64,000 nt of DNA from Clostridiales bacterium (GCA_015055945.1 SVHH01000001.1:62001-126000), one strand, 5' to 3'; counted from the first letter of the stretch, positions 23,375-33,262 are shown. Notes: a model not told the origin generated them from the letters alone. Numbers and translations: made by a program.

Positions 23375-24679
23375 TTGAGCACTAGAAAAGGCAAAAATTA
23401 TCCTTACGGCATACACGTTAAGGATATGAAAGAACTTTGTTCGGAAAGCCAAATTGTTAAGATGCCCGCACCTAAAAAGGTGTATATCAGCATGTCTCAA
23501 CATATAGGCGCGCCTGCTATCCCTATCGTTAACGTTGGCGACACCGTTACTAAAAGACAACTTATCGGTCAATCGAGTGGCGTAATTTCCGCAAACGTTT
23601 ACTCATCTATTTGCGGTACGGTTACCGCCATAGAAGATATCGTTACGGGTAACGGACAAAAGATGAAGTACGTCGTTATTGAAAACGACGGCAGAGAAGA
23701 AGAAATTTTCTTCGATAATATTAGCGATTTTGAACCTAAAACCGTTATCGAAAGAATTAGGCTTGCAGGTATCGTAGGTCTTGGCGGCGCGGGTTTCCCC
23801 ACTGCCGTTAAACTCTCACCCGCAACCCAACTCGATACGCTCGTTATCAACGGCGCGGAATGCGAACCTTATCTTAACTGCGACTATCGTTTAATGATTG
23901 AAAACACCGAAGATATCTATAGGGGTATTAAATACTGCGCTATGGCACTCGGCATTAGAAAAATCGTTATCGGTATCGAAGCAAATAAGCCCAAGGCTAT
24001 CGAAGCGTTTGCAAAGTATCACGACTTAGACGTTGTCGTTCTTAAAAAACAATATCCGATGGGTAGTGAAAAACACCTTATCTACTGCACCACTGGTAGA
24101 AAAGTTCCGTGTGGCAAGATGCCTTTCGACGTTGGCTGCTGCGTTCAAAACATTAAAACCGTTATCGCAATCAAGCACGCTATCGAAGATAATAAGGCGT
24201 TATCATCAACCGTTTTAACAGTTAGTGGTTACGGTATTCAAAACCCAATGAACTTACGCGTTCAAATCGGTACTCCGTTAGAAGACATCATAGAATTTTG
24301 CGGCGGCACTAAGGGCGAAACGGTTAAACTTATCGCTGGCGGCCCGATGATGGGTAGAGCGATGATGAATACCACCGCTTACACTAGAAAAACCGACTCG
24401 GGCTTTTTATTCTTAACTAAGAGCGAAGCGGCAGTTTCAGAACCTACTAACTGTATTAACTGTGCGGTTTGTGCTAAAAACTGCCCGATGCGCCTTATGC
24501 CTATGTATATCGAAAGTTTTGCGCTCGCTGGTGATTATGCAAGTGCTGAACAATACGGCGCTATGAACTGTATCGAATGCGGTTCTTGCGCATATAACTG
24601 CCCTGCGAAACGCTCACTCGTTCAAAGCATTCAAATGGCAAAAGCAAAAATAAAGGAGATGAAACAAAATGGCAGATAA
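23375..24679 (+). CDS. rnfC: Rnf complex subunit RnfC
   Basis: 434 aa from a TTG at 23375, 6 nt after aaggag; the ATG 18 nt earlier has no Shine-Dalgarno. RnfC is the peripheral NADH/FMN-binding subunit. A GGAGFPTAVK glycine-rich loop and INGAECEPYL are followed by two [4Fe-4S] motifs, CINCAVCAKNCP and CIECGSCAYNCP, near the C-terminus. Opens the six-gene rnfCDGEAB operon. The complex couples reduced ferredoxin to NAD+ reduction while exporting Na+ or H+. Confidence 0.96.
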   Translation: MSTRKGKNYPYGIHVKDMKELCSESQIVKMPAPKKVYISMSQHIGAPAIPIVNVGDTVTKRQLIGQSSGVISANVYSSICGTVTAIEDIVTGNGQKMKYVVIENDGREEEIFFDNISDFEPKTVIERIRLAGIVGLGGAGFPTAVKLSPATQLDTLVINGAECEPYLNCDYRLMIENTEDIYRGIKYCAMALGIRKIVIGIEANKPKAIEAFAKYHDLDVVVLKKQYPMGSEKHLIYCTTGRKVPCGKMPFDVGCCVQNIKTVIAIKHAIEDNKALSSTVLTVSGYGIQNPMNLRVQIGTPLEDIIEFCGGTKGETVKLIAGGPMMGRAMMNTTAYTRKTDSGFLFLTKSEAAVSEPTNCINCAVCAKNCPMRLMPMYIESFALAGDYASAEQYGAMNCIECGSCAYNCPAKRSLVQSIQMAKAKIKEMKQNGR

Positions 24680-25664
24680 ATTATTAAAGTTTTCTTCTTC
24701 TCCCCACGTAAAAGCGGTTAGAACGACCAAACAAATTATGCGCCACGTTTGCATAGCATTGCTCCCCGCGTGCATTGCCGGCGTTGTATTCTTTGGCTTA
24801 AACGCTGCGCTTTTAATTGCACTCTCACTCACTTCTGCAATCTTGTCGGAAGTAGTTTACCACTTGATTTGCGGTAAAAAACTTAAGGAAATCTACGCTG
24901 GGTTTGACTATACCAGTGCGGTAACAGGGCTTTTAATCGCCTTATCAGTTGGCGTGCAAACTCCTTGGTATGCAATTATCTTAGCAAATATTTTCGCAAT
25001 CGTCGTTGTTAAGATGATTTTCGGCGGAACTGGCAAAAACCTTGTTAACCCCGCGGTTACCGGTAGAATTTTTGCGTTTATGTCCTTCCTTTCTCTTATG
25101 TCTAACGGTTGGGTTAATCCTAACTTTGCTTCACTCTCTGGTGCAAGTTCAATAAACGCTGAAACTAACGCAACACTTTTAACCGATTTACTTAAAGGCA
25201 ACGCCCCCGCCCTTTCAAACCTTGATTTGCTCTTGGGTACTGGACTTGCTGGTTGTATCGGTGAAACTTGCAAAGTTGCACTTATTCTCGGTGGAATTTA
25301 TCTTGCGGTGTTAGGTATTATCAATATCGGTTACCCCGCAATCTACATAGCGGTTACAGGTTTATTTACCGTATGCTTAAACGGTTTTGACTTTAACTGT
25401 TTCTTGCCAGCAATCCTTTCTGGTGGTTTGATGCTCGGCGCTATCTTTATGGCAACCGATTACACCACTTCACCCAACACCACGCTTGGCAATATCGTTT
25501 ATTTTGCACTCTTAGGTCTTTTGACCGCTGGACTTCGTCAAGCAACTGGTATCGAAGTAGTTTCATTTGTAATTTTACTTATGAACCTTTTCGTGCCCCT
25601 TATCGATAAGTTCGTTCGTCCTAAGCCTTTCGGCTTTCAAAAGCAAAAAGGGGGTAAGAAATAA
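24669..25664 (+). CDS. rnfD: Rnf complex subunit RnfD
   Basis: 331 aa integral membrane protein with about eight to ten helices. SSPHVKAVRTTKQIMRHV near the N-terminus and MATDYTTSP in a loop are family motifs. TNATLL (around residue 165) fits the Thr site where ApbE attaches FMN covalently. Overlaps rnfC by 11 nt, indicating translational coupling. Confidence 0.96.
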   Translation: MADKLLKFSSSPHVKAVRTTKQIMRHVCIALLPACIAGVVFFGLNAALLIALSLTSAILSEVVYHLICGKKLKEIYAGFDYTSAVTGLLIALSVGVQTPWYAIILANIFAIVVVKMIFGGTGKNLVNPAVTGRIFAFMSFLSLMSNGWVNPNFASLSGASSINAETNATLLTDLLKGNAPALSNLDLLLGTGLAGCIGETCKVALILGGIYLAVLGIINIGYPAIYIAVTGLFTVCLNGFDFNCFLPAILSGGLMLGAIFMATDYTTSPNTTLGNIVYFALLGLLTAGLRQATGIEVVSFVILLMNLFVPLIDKFVRPKPFGFQKQKGGKK

Positions 25665-25666
25665 TC

Positions 25667-26305
25667 ATGTTTAAGAGCATTTGGTTTAAATGTATTTCTT
25701 GCTTACTTGCAATTCTTCTTATCTCGGGCGCAAGCATCACGGTTTTAAGTAACGTACTCTACGTTACCCCCGAAGAGCGCACCCAAAGGGGTATCATTAA
25801 AGTTTACGGCGAACTCGTTGATTACGAAACTATCTTCGATATCGACAACGCTGAATTTAACGACGATACTTTAACTGAAGAAGAAAAAGCCGTAATCATT
25901 ACTGACGACGGCAGAATTAACAAAATATTTATCGTTGGTGATAAGGAAAGTGCAAAATATGAACTTTTATTCCAAAGTATTGGTTATAAAGGTTTCAAAA
26001 ACGGTACTGTTACCGTTTGGTCAAGAGTTGTTTGTGAAAACGGAACTTACACTTTAGAACAAGTAATTTTGAGTTCTAACACCAGTCAATCACTCATCAA
26101 TAACCTTGATGGTAAGTTCTTCTCTAAATATCACGTAAACGATTTATTACAAAACTTTAAAGATAAGTTGTTCACCACTGATAAAGCGGCTGACGGTCAA
26201 AACAACTTTAACCCGTCTTCTGGTGCAACTTATTCAGCAACCGCATCAAACAACGCTGTAAACTGCGTAATTAAGTATATTGAATTTATCGGAGGTAACG
26301 CATAA
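25667..26305 (+). CDS. rnfG: Rnf complex subunit RnfG (covalent FMN)
   Basis: 212 aa. One N-terminal membrane helix, then an extracytoplasmic FMN-binding domain ending in SGATYSATASNNAV, where the Thr of SGAT[YS] is flavinylated by ApbE. No apbE is visible in this window. The start follows rnfD by 2 nt and the stop overlaps the rnfE start (TAATG). Confidence 0.94.
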   Translation: MFKSIWFKCISCLLAILLISGASITVLSNVLYVTPEERTQRGIIKVYGELVDYETIFDIDNAEFNDDTLTEEEKAVIITDDGRINKIFIVGDKESAKYELLFQSIGYKGFKNGTVTVWSRVVCENGTYTLEQVILSSNTSQSLINNLDGKFFSKYHVNDLLQNFKDKLFTTDKAADGQNNFNPSSGATYSATASNNAVNCVIKYIEFIGGNA

Positions 26306-26967
26306 TGAAAACTAATTTCAAAAAGATTGCTACCGACGGTATTCTTACTAACAACCCCACGTTAAAACTCGTTCTCGGTACTTGCCCCACTTTGGCACTT
26401 ACTACTATGGCTATGAACGGCGTTTATATGGGACTTGCAGTTACCTTCGTTTTGATTTGTTCTAACGTGATAATCTCTCTTCTTAGAAAGGTTATCCCCA
26501 ATCAAGTTCGTATCCCCGCTTTCGTATTGATTATAGCGACTTTCGTTACGATCTTGAGAATAGTAATGGATAAACTTTTACCCGACCTTTATGAAAGTTT
26601 AGGTCTTTACCTTCCCCTTATAGTTGTTAACTGCATCATCTTAGCAAGAGCAGAAAGTTTTGCAAGCAAGAATGGTATTATCGCATCAGCGGCTGACGGC
26701 TTGTTTATGGGCATCGGCTTTGCTTTGGCACTTACTACTATGGGCGCGTTTAGAGAAATTTTGGGCGCAGGTAAAATCTTCGGCGTTGAACTTTGGGCGT
26801 TTAGAATTGAGTTCTTCTCATCAAGCGCAGGCGCATTCTTTACTTACGGTTTATTTATTGCAATGTTCGCTTTCATCTCTTCTTTAATCTCAAAGAAGAA
26901 GGCGTTAAAAGCAGCAAAGGCTGCAAAAGCAACTGTTGCTACTGAAGAAGTTAAGGAGGATAAATAA
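26305..26967 (+). CDS. rnfE: Rnf complex subunit RnfE
   Basis: 220 aa with six membrane helices. NPTLKLVLGTCPTLA at the N-terminus and RIPAFVLIIATFVT are typical. It forms, with RnfA, the pseudo-symmetric membrane pair that holds an iron-sulfur centre. The C-terminal Ala/Lys-rich tail is cytoplasmic. Start overlaps the rnfG stop by one base. Confidence 0.95.
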   Translation: MKTNFKKIATDGILTNNPTLKLVLGTCPTLALTTMAMNGVYMGLAVTFVLICSNVIISLLRKVIPNQVRIPAFVLIIATFVTILRIVMDKLLPDLYESLGLYLPLIVVNCIILARAESFASKNGIIASAADGLFMGIGFALALTTMGAFREILGAGKIFGVELWAFRIEFFSSSAGAFFTYGLFIAMFAFISSLISKKKALKAAKAAKATVATEEVKEDK

Positions 26968-26969
26968 TT

Positions 26970-27578
26970 ATGGCAGATTTTATCATGATTGTAGTTTCGG
27001 CTATGTTTATCAACAACTTCGTAGTAGTTCAATTCTTGGGTATTTGCCCCTTCCTTGGCGTTTCTAAAGATTTCAAGAGCGCACTCGGTATGGGTCTTGC
27101 AGTTACCTTCGTTATGGCAATTACTTGCTTAATAACCTATCCCATTTATGTTTATATCTTAGTACCGCTCAAAATCGAATTTATGGAAATTATCATCTTT
27201 ATATTCGTTATTGCGGCTATCGTACAAATGATTGAAATGGCTCTAAAAAAGTTCTCACCCACGCTCTATAATGCAATGGGTATTTATCTTCCCCTTATCA
27301 CCACTAACTGTGCAGTGTTAGGTGTTGCAGAACTCGTTATCGACCACGCGCAAATCGCTGCGCTTATCGGTATTGCTGAAGGCGCTATGAATATGGGTTA
27401 CGCTGTTTTATACGGTATCTTTGCTGGTCTTGGCTTTACACTCGCTATCGTTGTTATGAGTGGTTTAAGAGAAAAGGTTGCACGTCTTCCTATCGCAAAA
27501 CCGCTCAGGGGTTTCCCGATTGCAATGATTACCGCTTGCTTTATCGCAATGGCGTTCTACGTATTTGCTATTATCTAG
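26970..27578 (+). CDS. rnfA: Rnf complex subunit RnfA
   Basis: 202 aa with six membrane helices. FINNFVVVQFLGICPFLGVS at the N-terminus and YLPLITTNCAVLG in the middle are the RnfA/NqrE signatures, including the conserved Cys of each half. Partner of RnfE in the membrane. Two nt separate it from rnfE, with aaggagg upstream. Confidence 0.96.
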   Translation: MADFIMIVVSAMFINNFVVVQFLGICPFLGVSKDFKSALGMGLAVTFVMAITCLITYPIYVYILVPLKIEFMEIIIFIFVIAAIVQMIEMALKKFSPTLYNAMGIYLPLITTNCAVLGVAELVIDHAQIAALIGIAEGAMNMGYAVLYGIFAGLGFTLAIVVMSGLREKVARLPIAKPLRGFPIAMITACFIAMAFYVFAII

Positions 27579-27590
27579 GGGGTATTGATT

Positions 27591-28409
27591 ATGATGAATT
27601 TATTACTTGACAATCCGTCTTTATCACAAACACTTCCTATCGTACTTGCAATCGTTGCAGTTCTCGCTGTCGTTTTTGCAGTGCTTATCGTACTCGTTTC
27701 TAAACTTTGTTTCGTTCATGAAGACGAAAGAATTCCCGCTATAAGCGAACATCTTGCAGGCGCTAACTGCGGTGGCTGCGGCTACGCTGGTTGTGCAGAT
27801 TACGCTAAGGCGCTTGTTGAAGGCAAGGCTGATTTAGGCGCTTGTGGTGCAACTTCAAACGAAGGCAAAGAACAAATCGCTAAGATTTTAGGTATCCCCT
27901 TCTCTGCTGCGGAAGAAACCTTTGCAGTGGTAAAATGTGCTGGCGGCATCAACGCTAAAAATAAGTTTGATTACGTTGGCAATAAGGGCTGCGACGCTCA
28001 AATCGCTTATCTCGGCGGCGCAAAAGTTTGCCCCGAAGGTTGTCTTGGTGACGGCACTTGCGCGGCTGCTTGCTCTGAGGGTGGCATTAAAGTTATTGAC
28101 GGCGTTGCCGTTATCGATAAAGTACTTTGTCAATCTTGTGGCGCGTGCGTAAGGAAATGTCCCAAAAATCTTATTGAAATTATTCCTAAGAAAGCGGTGG
28201 TTTTCGTTGCTTGTTCAACTAAGTGCCGCGGTAAGGACGTTATGGGTGCTTGTTCAGTTGGTTGTATCGGCTGCGGCTTATGCGCTAAGAATTGCCCGCA
28301 AGGTGCAATTACAATGGTAAATAACTTACCCGTTATCGATTATGACAAGTGTAACGGCTGCAAAACTTGCGTTGCAAAATGTTCCAGAAAAACCATTAAA
28401 GAAATTTAA
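27591..28409 (+). CDS. rnfB: Rnf complex subunit RnfB (polyferredoxin)
   Basis: 272 aa from ATG 27591, 8 nt after aggggg; the ORF-track TTG six nt earlier is less likely. An N-terminal membrane helix is followed by a [4Fe-4S] domain (CGGCGYAGCADYAKA ... GAC) and further ferredoxin motifs: CQSCGACVRKCP, CIGCGLCAKNCP and CNGCKTCVAKC. RnfB takes electrons from reduced ferredoxin. Last gene of the operon, closed by a strong terminator. Confidence 0.95.
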   Translation: MMNLLLDNPSLSQTLPIVLAIVAVLAVVFAVLIVLVSKLCFVHEDERIPAISEHLAGANCGGCGYAGCADYAKALVEGKADLGACGATSNEGKEQIAKILGIPFSAAEETFAVVKCAGGINAKNKFDYVGNKGCDAQIAYLGGAKVCPEGCLGDGTCAAACSEGGIKVIDGVAVIDKVLCQSCGACVRKCPKNLIEIIPKKAVVFVACSTKCRGKDVMGACSVGCIGCGLCAKNCPQGAITMVNNLPVIDYDKCNGCKTCVAKCSRKTIKEI

Positions 28410-28422
28410 TAAGTTTATAGAT

Positions 28423-28457
28423 AAAACCCCTTGGTTAACTTTAACCAAGGGGTTTTA
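28423..28457. terminator. Terminator of the rnf operon (bidirectional)
   Basis: Fifteen-bp stem aaaccccttggttaa / ttaaccaaggggttt, T-rich on both sides, between converging genes. Confidence 0.9.
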
Positions 28458-28468
28458 TTTTGTCATTT

Positions 28469-29350
28469 TTACTTTTTTTCTGCATTTATAACACAGTCTA
28501 TAAACGTTTTTTCTACGCTTGATATAAATTGCTCTTTTCGGTAAAACAGGCAAACTTTTCTTTTTGGATCAACCTTGGTGTATAAAGGCAAGAACTCAAC
28601 GGTATTTACATAATTACTTACCATATAAGACGGAACGATAGATACACCCAACCCTTGTTTAACCAAGTCAAACGCTGATTCAACCGATTGACACAATATT
28701 TCACTTTTGCTGACGTCATAATTTGATATAATTTCTTCACTCAATTTTTTCCATATACCAGTAAATGTCCCACCACGTATAAAAGTTAAGGAAGAAAAAA
28801 TTTCATTTAAGTCTTTTGACTTAGGGCATTTATCTTTAGGTACTGCAAGCAACAAGTTTTCATCAAACAATTCTATTCTTTCAAAATCTCTAGTCTCATC
28901 AGATAATATGCTTATAATAATGTCAAGGTCGCCATCAATAAGGCGTCTATTAAGTTCGCCAGCATACTTTTCTACAACTACAACTCTTGCTTTTGGCACT
29001 TTCTGCATAAAATCAGCCATAATTTTAGGTAACATATAAGGATAGCGTGAAGGACTTACGCCTACTCTAATATTAAAACTTTGAGTTTCTTTAATTTCAT
29101 CAAGTTGTTTATTTAGTTGACGGTCCATATCTAAAAATCGCTTACCTGCTTGGTAAAAGCACTCGCCCGCTTTTGTTAATCTTATAGGCAATCTACTTCT
29201 ATCGAACAATTCAACACCCAAGTCTGTTTCAATTTTCTTTAAGTACTTACTAAAGGTAGGTTGAGAAACTTTTAATTGTTCTGCAGCCTGCGTTATTCCG
29301 CCATATTCTAAAACGGCGCTTACGTATTCGTATTTCTTTAAGTATGACAT
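28469..29350 (-). CDS. LysR-family transcriptional regulator
   Basis: 293 aa from ATG 29350 (aaggagata upstream); the ORF-track start 8 codons earlier is rejected. N-terminal winged helix-turn-helix (GGITQAAEQLKVSQPTFSKYLKKIE) and a two-lobe effector domain from about residue 90. These regulators usually act on a nearby or divergent gene, but the only neighbours are the converging rnf operon and an ABC gene on the same strand, so the target is unknown. Confidence 0.9.
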   Translation of the reverse strand: MSYLKKYEYVSAVLEYGGITQAAEQLKVSQPTFSKYLKKIETDLGVELFDRSRLPIRLTKAGECFYQAGKRFLDMDRQLNKQLDEIKETQSFNIRVGVSPSRYPYMLPKIMADFMQKVPKARVVVVEKYAGELNRRLIDGDLDIIISILSDETRDFERIELFDENLLLAVPKDKCPKSKDLNEIFSSLTFIRGGTFTGIWKKLSEEIISNYDVSKSEILCQSVESAFDLVKQGLGVSIVPSYMVSNYVNTVEFLPLYTKVDPKRKVCLFYRKEQFISSVEKTFIDCVINAEKK

Positions 29351-29446
29351 ATATCTCCTTTTACGATATAGCAATTCTTCTATTGTATATTACTTTTTTA
29401 CTATATTATTATAGAATATTATTTTTAATTTGTCAAGAAAATATAT

Positions 29447-29481
29447 AAAAAACGGTGGTAGACAACGTCCACCACCGTTTA
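29447..29481 (-). terminator. Terminator of the ABC transporter gene
   Basis: Stem aaacggtggt / accaccgttt with a T-run on the minus strand. Confidence 0.8.
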
Positions 29482-29505
29482 AGTTTAATGTTACAATATA
29501 TTCTA

Positions 29506-32500
29506 TTAGATTGCTCTGATGCTTTCTACGGGTGATTTTCTTGCTGCTTTTGTTACAGGGAAAATCGTTGCAATAATAGCGATTATTAACGATACTAAGA
29601 GAATAAACATTACGTTGATAAATCTGTAATTTAAGAACGAAATTGATATTACCGTTTCGATTGCAACTGCGTTTAATACTGAGCAGAATACACCGCTAAG
29701 TACCGCTGATAAAATAAAGCAAATGGTCGTGATAATAAGCGCTTCGATAATAAATATCTTAAACACGTCAAGTCCCCTTGCGCCAACCGCACGCAAGATA
29801 CCGATTTCGTTCTTCTTATCTTCAATACCAACTGAAATGAAGTTAAAGAGCATAAGCGCTGCAAATACACCGACTATACTACCAACAACCAAGAACCAAG
29901 TTTGCAATTCATCAAAGATGCCAGCAACTTCAACAGCGAGTTCATAAATGTCATTTTTCATAACATAATTTACGCCGTTTGCGTGTTTTTCAAGCATAAA
30001 CATTGATTGTTTTTGAGCGTTATCTGTGCGGGTTAAAACGTACCCGTAAATATCGTTTTGAGCAACCGGCACGTAAGATGAAGTGTAACTATCCATTTCG
30101 TTAATATTTGCAACACTAAGCGAAGTGGGCGGCATTGCATATTTATCACGCATAGCATCCGACATCAATATTTTACCATCGTAAGTTTTGCCTTGCGGAA
30201 AAATAAATACACCTGCAACATTTAAAGTTTGAACTTCTTGAGCACAGTTGCGTAAAGTCCAACGCTCTTTATAGAGTTCCATTTTTCTGCCAACAACCTT
30301 TTCGTAACTAAACTCGCCGCCATCTTTAACCATTGCTCTATAAATGGTCATATATTCTTCAACGGTTGTGGTTGAAATACTCGTGTTATAAGTTTTAAGA
30401 GCACTTAAAAGATTTTCATCAACGCCAGTCTTTTCTTGAATCTTTTGATAATACTCCGTCATATGGTTCTTCAATACGTTAGTTACAGGAATATAAATAT
30501 TTGCGCCCTTAACATCAAAGGGTTTAACGTTGCCTTGTCTATCTAAAAGTGCAACAGCGTGTTTATATTGAGAAAGCGACCTAGGAGTATATGCACGATC
30601 ATGATCGCCTAGTGCAGGAAATTTTCCCCCTTCAATGGGATCACCTGCAAGCAAGTTTGTCCCATATAATATATCATATTCAAGTCTTACTTGCTTGTAT
30701 TTATACGTTTCGTAGAAATCTTCAGAAACAAAACCTACGGTGTGAAAACTATATGCAATATAGTCTTCCATTTCTGCTTTTAAATCAGCAACTTGCTTAG
30801 AATCAAGTTGAATGTAAGGATTATAAAGGTCCTTAAACTTAGCGGGTATTTCACCTACGTCATAAATACCAGTTACCTTGAACGGTAACGATACACTTGA
30901 AGTGCCGATATAGATAGTACTGCCTATCATTTCTTGCGGCTCTTTAAACGCGTAAGTTTCGTTTTGGATGTTAAGCGGTTTTGCTTGAGAATATAATTCG
31001 TAAATATATTCAGAAACGGCAATTTCATCAGCGGCAACGGGATATGACCCAGCGATTAAGGTAAAGCCGTTATCTTGCATATACTTTTCACCGCAAGCGG
31101 TAAAGCCGCAAAGTTCCCTGTTAGAAAAATATCTATTATAAAGTGTATTAGATATTTGAATTTTGTTTAAGTTGAGCGTTGCGTCTACATAATTACCAGT
31201 GGTAAGCCCAGTATAGTCGTAAAAGCCAAGGTCAAATACGCCTGCAAAATTTAAACCAAGTTTGTTGTTATTGAGTTTATCTAGTTCATCCTGAGTAAAC
31301 CCTGCCCTAAGTTTAGTCTGCTCAACCGTAGAAACAACGTGGTCGCCGTTCTTCTCTATAAGCACCGTGCTCTCAGTCGCATCATATTGCTTTTCCAAAA
31401 CTACACTCTCATATGTAGAGTCTACCATAGCCATTGATACCGAATATGCTGGGTCGTAAAGCATAAGCGTTGACAATACACCAAAAAGCGTAAACGCAAT
31501 AACAGATAACAATATAGTGAACACAAGTCTAATAGGTCTATGCTTTAAGCCAGTGCTTGCCATCTTAATAGCGTGGCTTAAGGGAAGTTTAGATTTTATA
31601 AACTGCGCTTCGTTTGCACCGTATTCACGCTTAGCAACCTTTTCAGTTTTCTTAAATCCAACTTTTTTAGCATTGTCAGTAATACCCAACGCTTTTTTAA
31701 CTTCGGGCATTTCTTTTTTGCCCGACGTAATAACCGTTTCGCCACCGCGTTCTCTCATTACTGAAACGATTTGTTTAATTTCATCATCAGTAACTTTTTT
31801 CCAGTCTTTAACTGTAATGAGTTCATCTGTAACGATGGTAACGTTTTTATCTTCCGCACCGATAACCGTTTCAGTTTTAGTCTTATCCGCGATAACGTTG
31901 CCGTCTTTAAGTTCAATAATTCTATCGCCGTATTCTTCCGCAAAAGTTCTATCGTGAGAAACTACGATTACAAGGCGAGTTTCAGACAATTTTTTAAGCG
32001 TATCTAAAATTTGCTTACCCGTGTTAGAATCAAGCGCGCCAGTTGGTTCGTCCGCCATAATGATTTCAGGGTTTTTAATGAGTGCTCTTGCAATAGCAAC
32101 CCTTTGCATTTGACCGCCTGAGAGTGTGTTGGGCTTTCTCTTTGCAAGCCCATTTAATTCTACTTGCTTTAAAATAGCATCAACCGCTTCTTTGTCGTTA
32201 GGCTTGTTTTGAAGCCTTAAAGCAATCGCAATGTTTTCTTCAACGGTAAATTCGTGCAAAAGGTTGTAATCTTGGAATACGAACCCAATGAACGTGTTTC
32301 TATAACTGTCAAAGTCAGATGCAGTAAAATCTTTACTACTTCTGCCCTTTACGATAATTTCGCCGCTGGTGGGCTTATCTAAACCGCCGATTACGTTAAG
32401 TAAGGTTGATTTACCCGAACCACTTCGGCCAAGTAAGAACACCATACCTTTTTCAGGAAAGTCGATTGACACGCTGTTGAGCGCGCATACACCACTTGAC

Positions 32501-32547
32501 CCTTTGGCAGAATAGACCTTTACTAAATCTTTAATTGATAACATCAT
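29506..32547 (-). CDS. ABC transporter, ATPase fused to FtsX-type permease
   Basis: 1013 aa. An N-terminal ATPase (residues 1 to about 220: Walker A GRSGSGKST, signature LSGGQMQR, Walker B MADEPTGALD) continues into a charged linker. A first membrane helix (about 340-365), a large extracytoplasmic domain of some 500 residues and three C-terminal helices of an FtsX/MacB fold (FNFISVGIEDKKNEIGILRAVGARG) follow. Such one-gene MacB-like units homodimerise and transmit force across the membrane, for export of peptides or lipoproteins or for antibiotic resistance. The substrate cannot be told. Follows the phosphodiesterase gene by 31 nt. Confidence 0.9.
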   Translation of the reverse strand: MMLSIKDLVKVYSAKGSSGVCALNSVSIDFPEKGMVFLLGRSGSGKSTLLNVIGGLDKPTSGEIIVKGRSSKDFTASDFDSYRNTFIGFVFQDYNLLHEFTVEENIAIALRLQNKPNDKEAVDAILKQVELNGLAKRKPNTLSGGQMQRVAIARALIKNPEIIMADEPTGALDSNTGKQILDTLKKLSETRLVIVVSHDRTFAEEYGDRIIELKDGNVIADKTKTETVIGAEDKNVTIVTDELITVKDWKKVTDDEIKQIVSVMRERGGETVITSGKKEMPEVKKALGITDNAKKVGFKKTEKVAKREYGANEAQFIKSKLPLSHAIKMASTGLKHRPIRLVFTILLSVIAFTLFGVLSTLMLYDPAYSVSMAMVDSTYESVVLEKQYDATESTVLIEKNGDHVVSTVEQTKLRAGFTQDELDKLNNNKLGLNFAGVFDLGFYDYTGLTTGNYVDATLNLNKIQISNTLYNRYFSNRELCGFTACGEKYMQDNGFTLIAGSYPVAADEIAVSEYIYELYSQAKPLNIQNETYAFKEPQEMIGSTIYIGTSSVSLPFKVTGIYDVGEIPAKFKDLYNPYIQLDSKQVADLKAEMEDYIAYSFHTVGFVSEDFYETYKYKQVRLEYDILYGTNLLAGDPIEGGKFPALGDHDRAYTPRSLSQYKHAVALLDRQGNVKPFDVKGANIYIPVTNVLKNHMTEYYQKIQEKTGVDENLLSALKTYNTSISTTTVEEYMTIYRAMVKDGGEFSYEKVVGRKMELYKERWTLRNCAQEVQTLNVAGVFIFPQGKTYDGKILMSDAMRDKYAMPPTSLSVANINEMDSYTSSYVPVAQNDIYGYVLTRTDNAQKQSMFMLEKHANGVNYVMKNDIYELAVEVAGIFDELQTWFLVVGSIVGVFAALMLFNFISVGIEDKKNEIGILRAVGARGLDVFKIFIIEALIITTICFILSAVLSGVFCSVLNAVAIETVISISFLNYRFINVMFILLVSLIIAIIATIFPVTKAARKSPVESIRAI

Positions 32548-32578
32548 TCTCTCCTAGAGTATATTTTTATATTTTATG

Positions 32579-33115
32579 TTAGATTTCTTTTTTATCTATC
32601 ACTTTTCCTACAAAATCTTTTAATATAAGAGTTTTGCCGTCAAGAATAAGATAACTGTTAGCAGTATCATTTTTAGGGAGCGAAGTTGACCCTGCATTTG
32701 CAACCGTAACTCCGTTATTTTGTTCAATAAAACCAGTATGAAAATGTCCGTAAATTATAGCATCCACCTTAGTTTTCGGCATATTGTCTTTGTTGAAAAC
32801 GTGCCCGTGTGTCAAAAATACGGTTTTATTCTCAGCACCGATAAGTAAGTTTTCAAAAAACTCAAATTCGCTTATCATAGTGTCAACCGCACTGTCGCAG
32901 TTTCCTTTAATAACTATTAAATTTTCTAAAACTGCATTCAAAACTTCGGCAACCTTTAAGGGCGCGTAATCTTTGGGGAACGGATTTCTCGGTCCGTGGT
33001 TATAAATATCGCCTAAAAGAATTAACTTATTAGCCTTTTCTTCATTAAATTTTTCAACCACTTTTTCAGCATAAAAAGCCGAACCGTGAATATCCGACGC
33101 TATTAAATATTTCAT
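32579..33115 (-). CDS. YfcE-family metallophosphodiesterase
   Basis: 178 aa. Calcineurin-like metal motifs are complete: SDIHG (D8, H10), LLGDIYNHGP, GNCD, THGH and GHFHTG. YfcE-type enzymes hydrolyse phosphodiesters in vitro; the cellular substrate is unknown. The first ten codons and the ribosome-binding region are duplicated about 180 bp upstream, flanking an imperfect palindrome element (see 33082-33320). Confidence 0.88.
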   Translation of the reverse strand: MKYLIASDIHGSAFYAEKVVEKFNEEKANKLILLGDIYNHGPRNPFPKDYAPLKVAEVLNAVLENLIVIKGNCDSAVDTMISEFEFFENLLIGAENKTVFLTHGHVFNKDNMPKTKVDAIIYGHFHTGFIEQNNGVTVANAGSTSLPKNDTANSYLILDGKTLILKDFVGKVIDKKEI

Positions 33116-33140
33116 TTTTGTTTCTCCAAATGTGTTTAAG
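33082..33140. repeat. Direct repeat, copy 1 (contains the active yfcE-type start)
   Basis: About 58 bp spanning the first codons, start codon and upstream region of the phosphodiesterase gene. It matches 33263-33320 with about five differences. Confidence 0.8.
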
Positions 33141-33262
33141 TGCTAAGATACGAGCAAGACAAGGCTCGTGAAGTGTTTTGGGTGAAATAAACCTTTTTGG
33201 TTATTGAAGTCAAAACACGAAACAGTAAACGAAGTATTGCGAAGTATATTAACGCTTAAACA
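33133..33262. repeat. Imperfect-palindrome intergenic element, copy A
   Basis: 130 bp whose ends are near-inverted (tgtttaagtgctaa and ttaacgcttaaaca). Continuing inward come atac..gcaa.ac / gt.ttgc..gtat and gtgttttg / caaaacac, with a ttttt turn between aataaacc and ggttatt. The whole unit can fold into one long interrupted hairpin. Carries gcaagacaaggctcgtgaa, related to copy C. No ORF. Confidence 0.6.

Noticed and set aside
31517-31957. 146-aa plus ORF opposite the ABC transporter
   Set aside because: Antisense shadow without ribosome-binding site; the minus frame carries clear ABC motifs.
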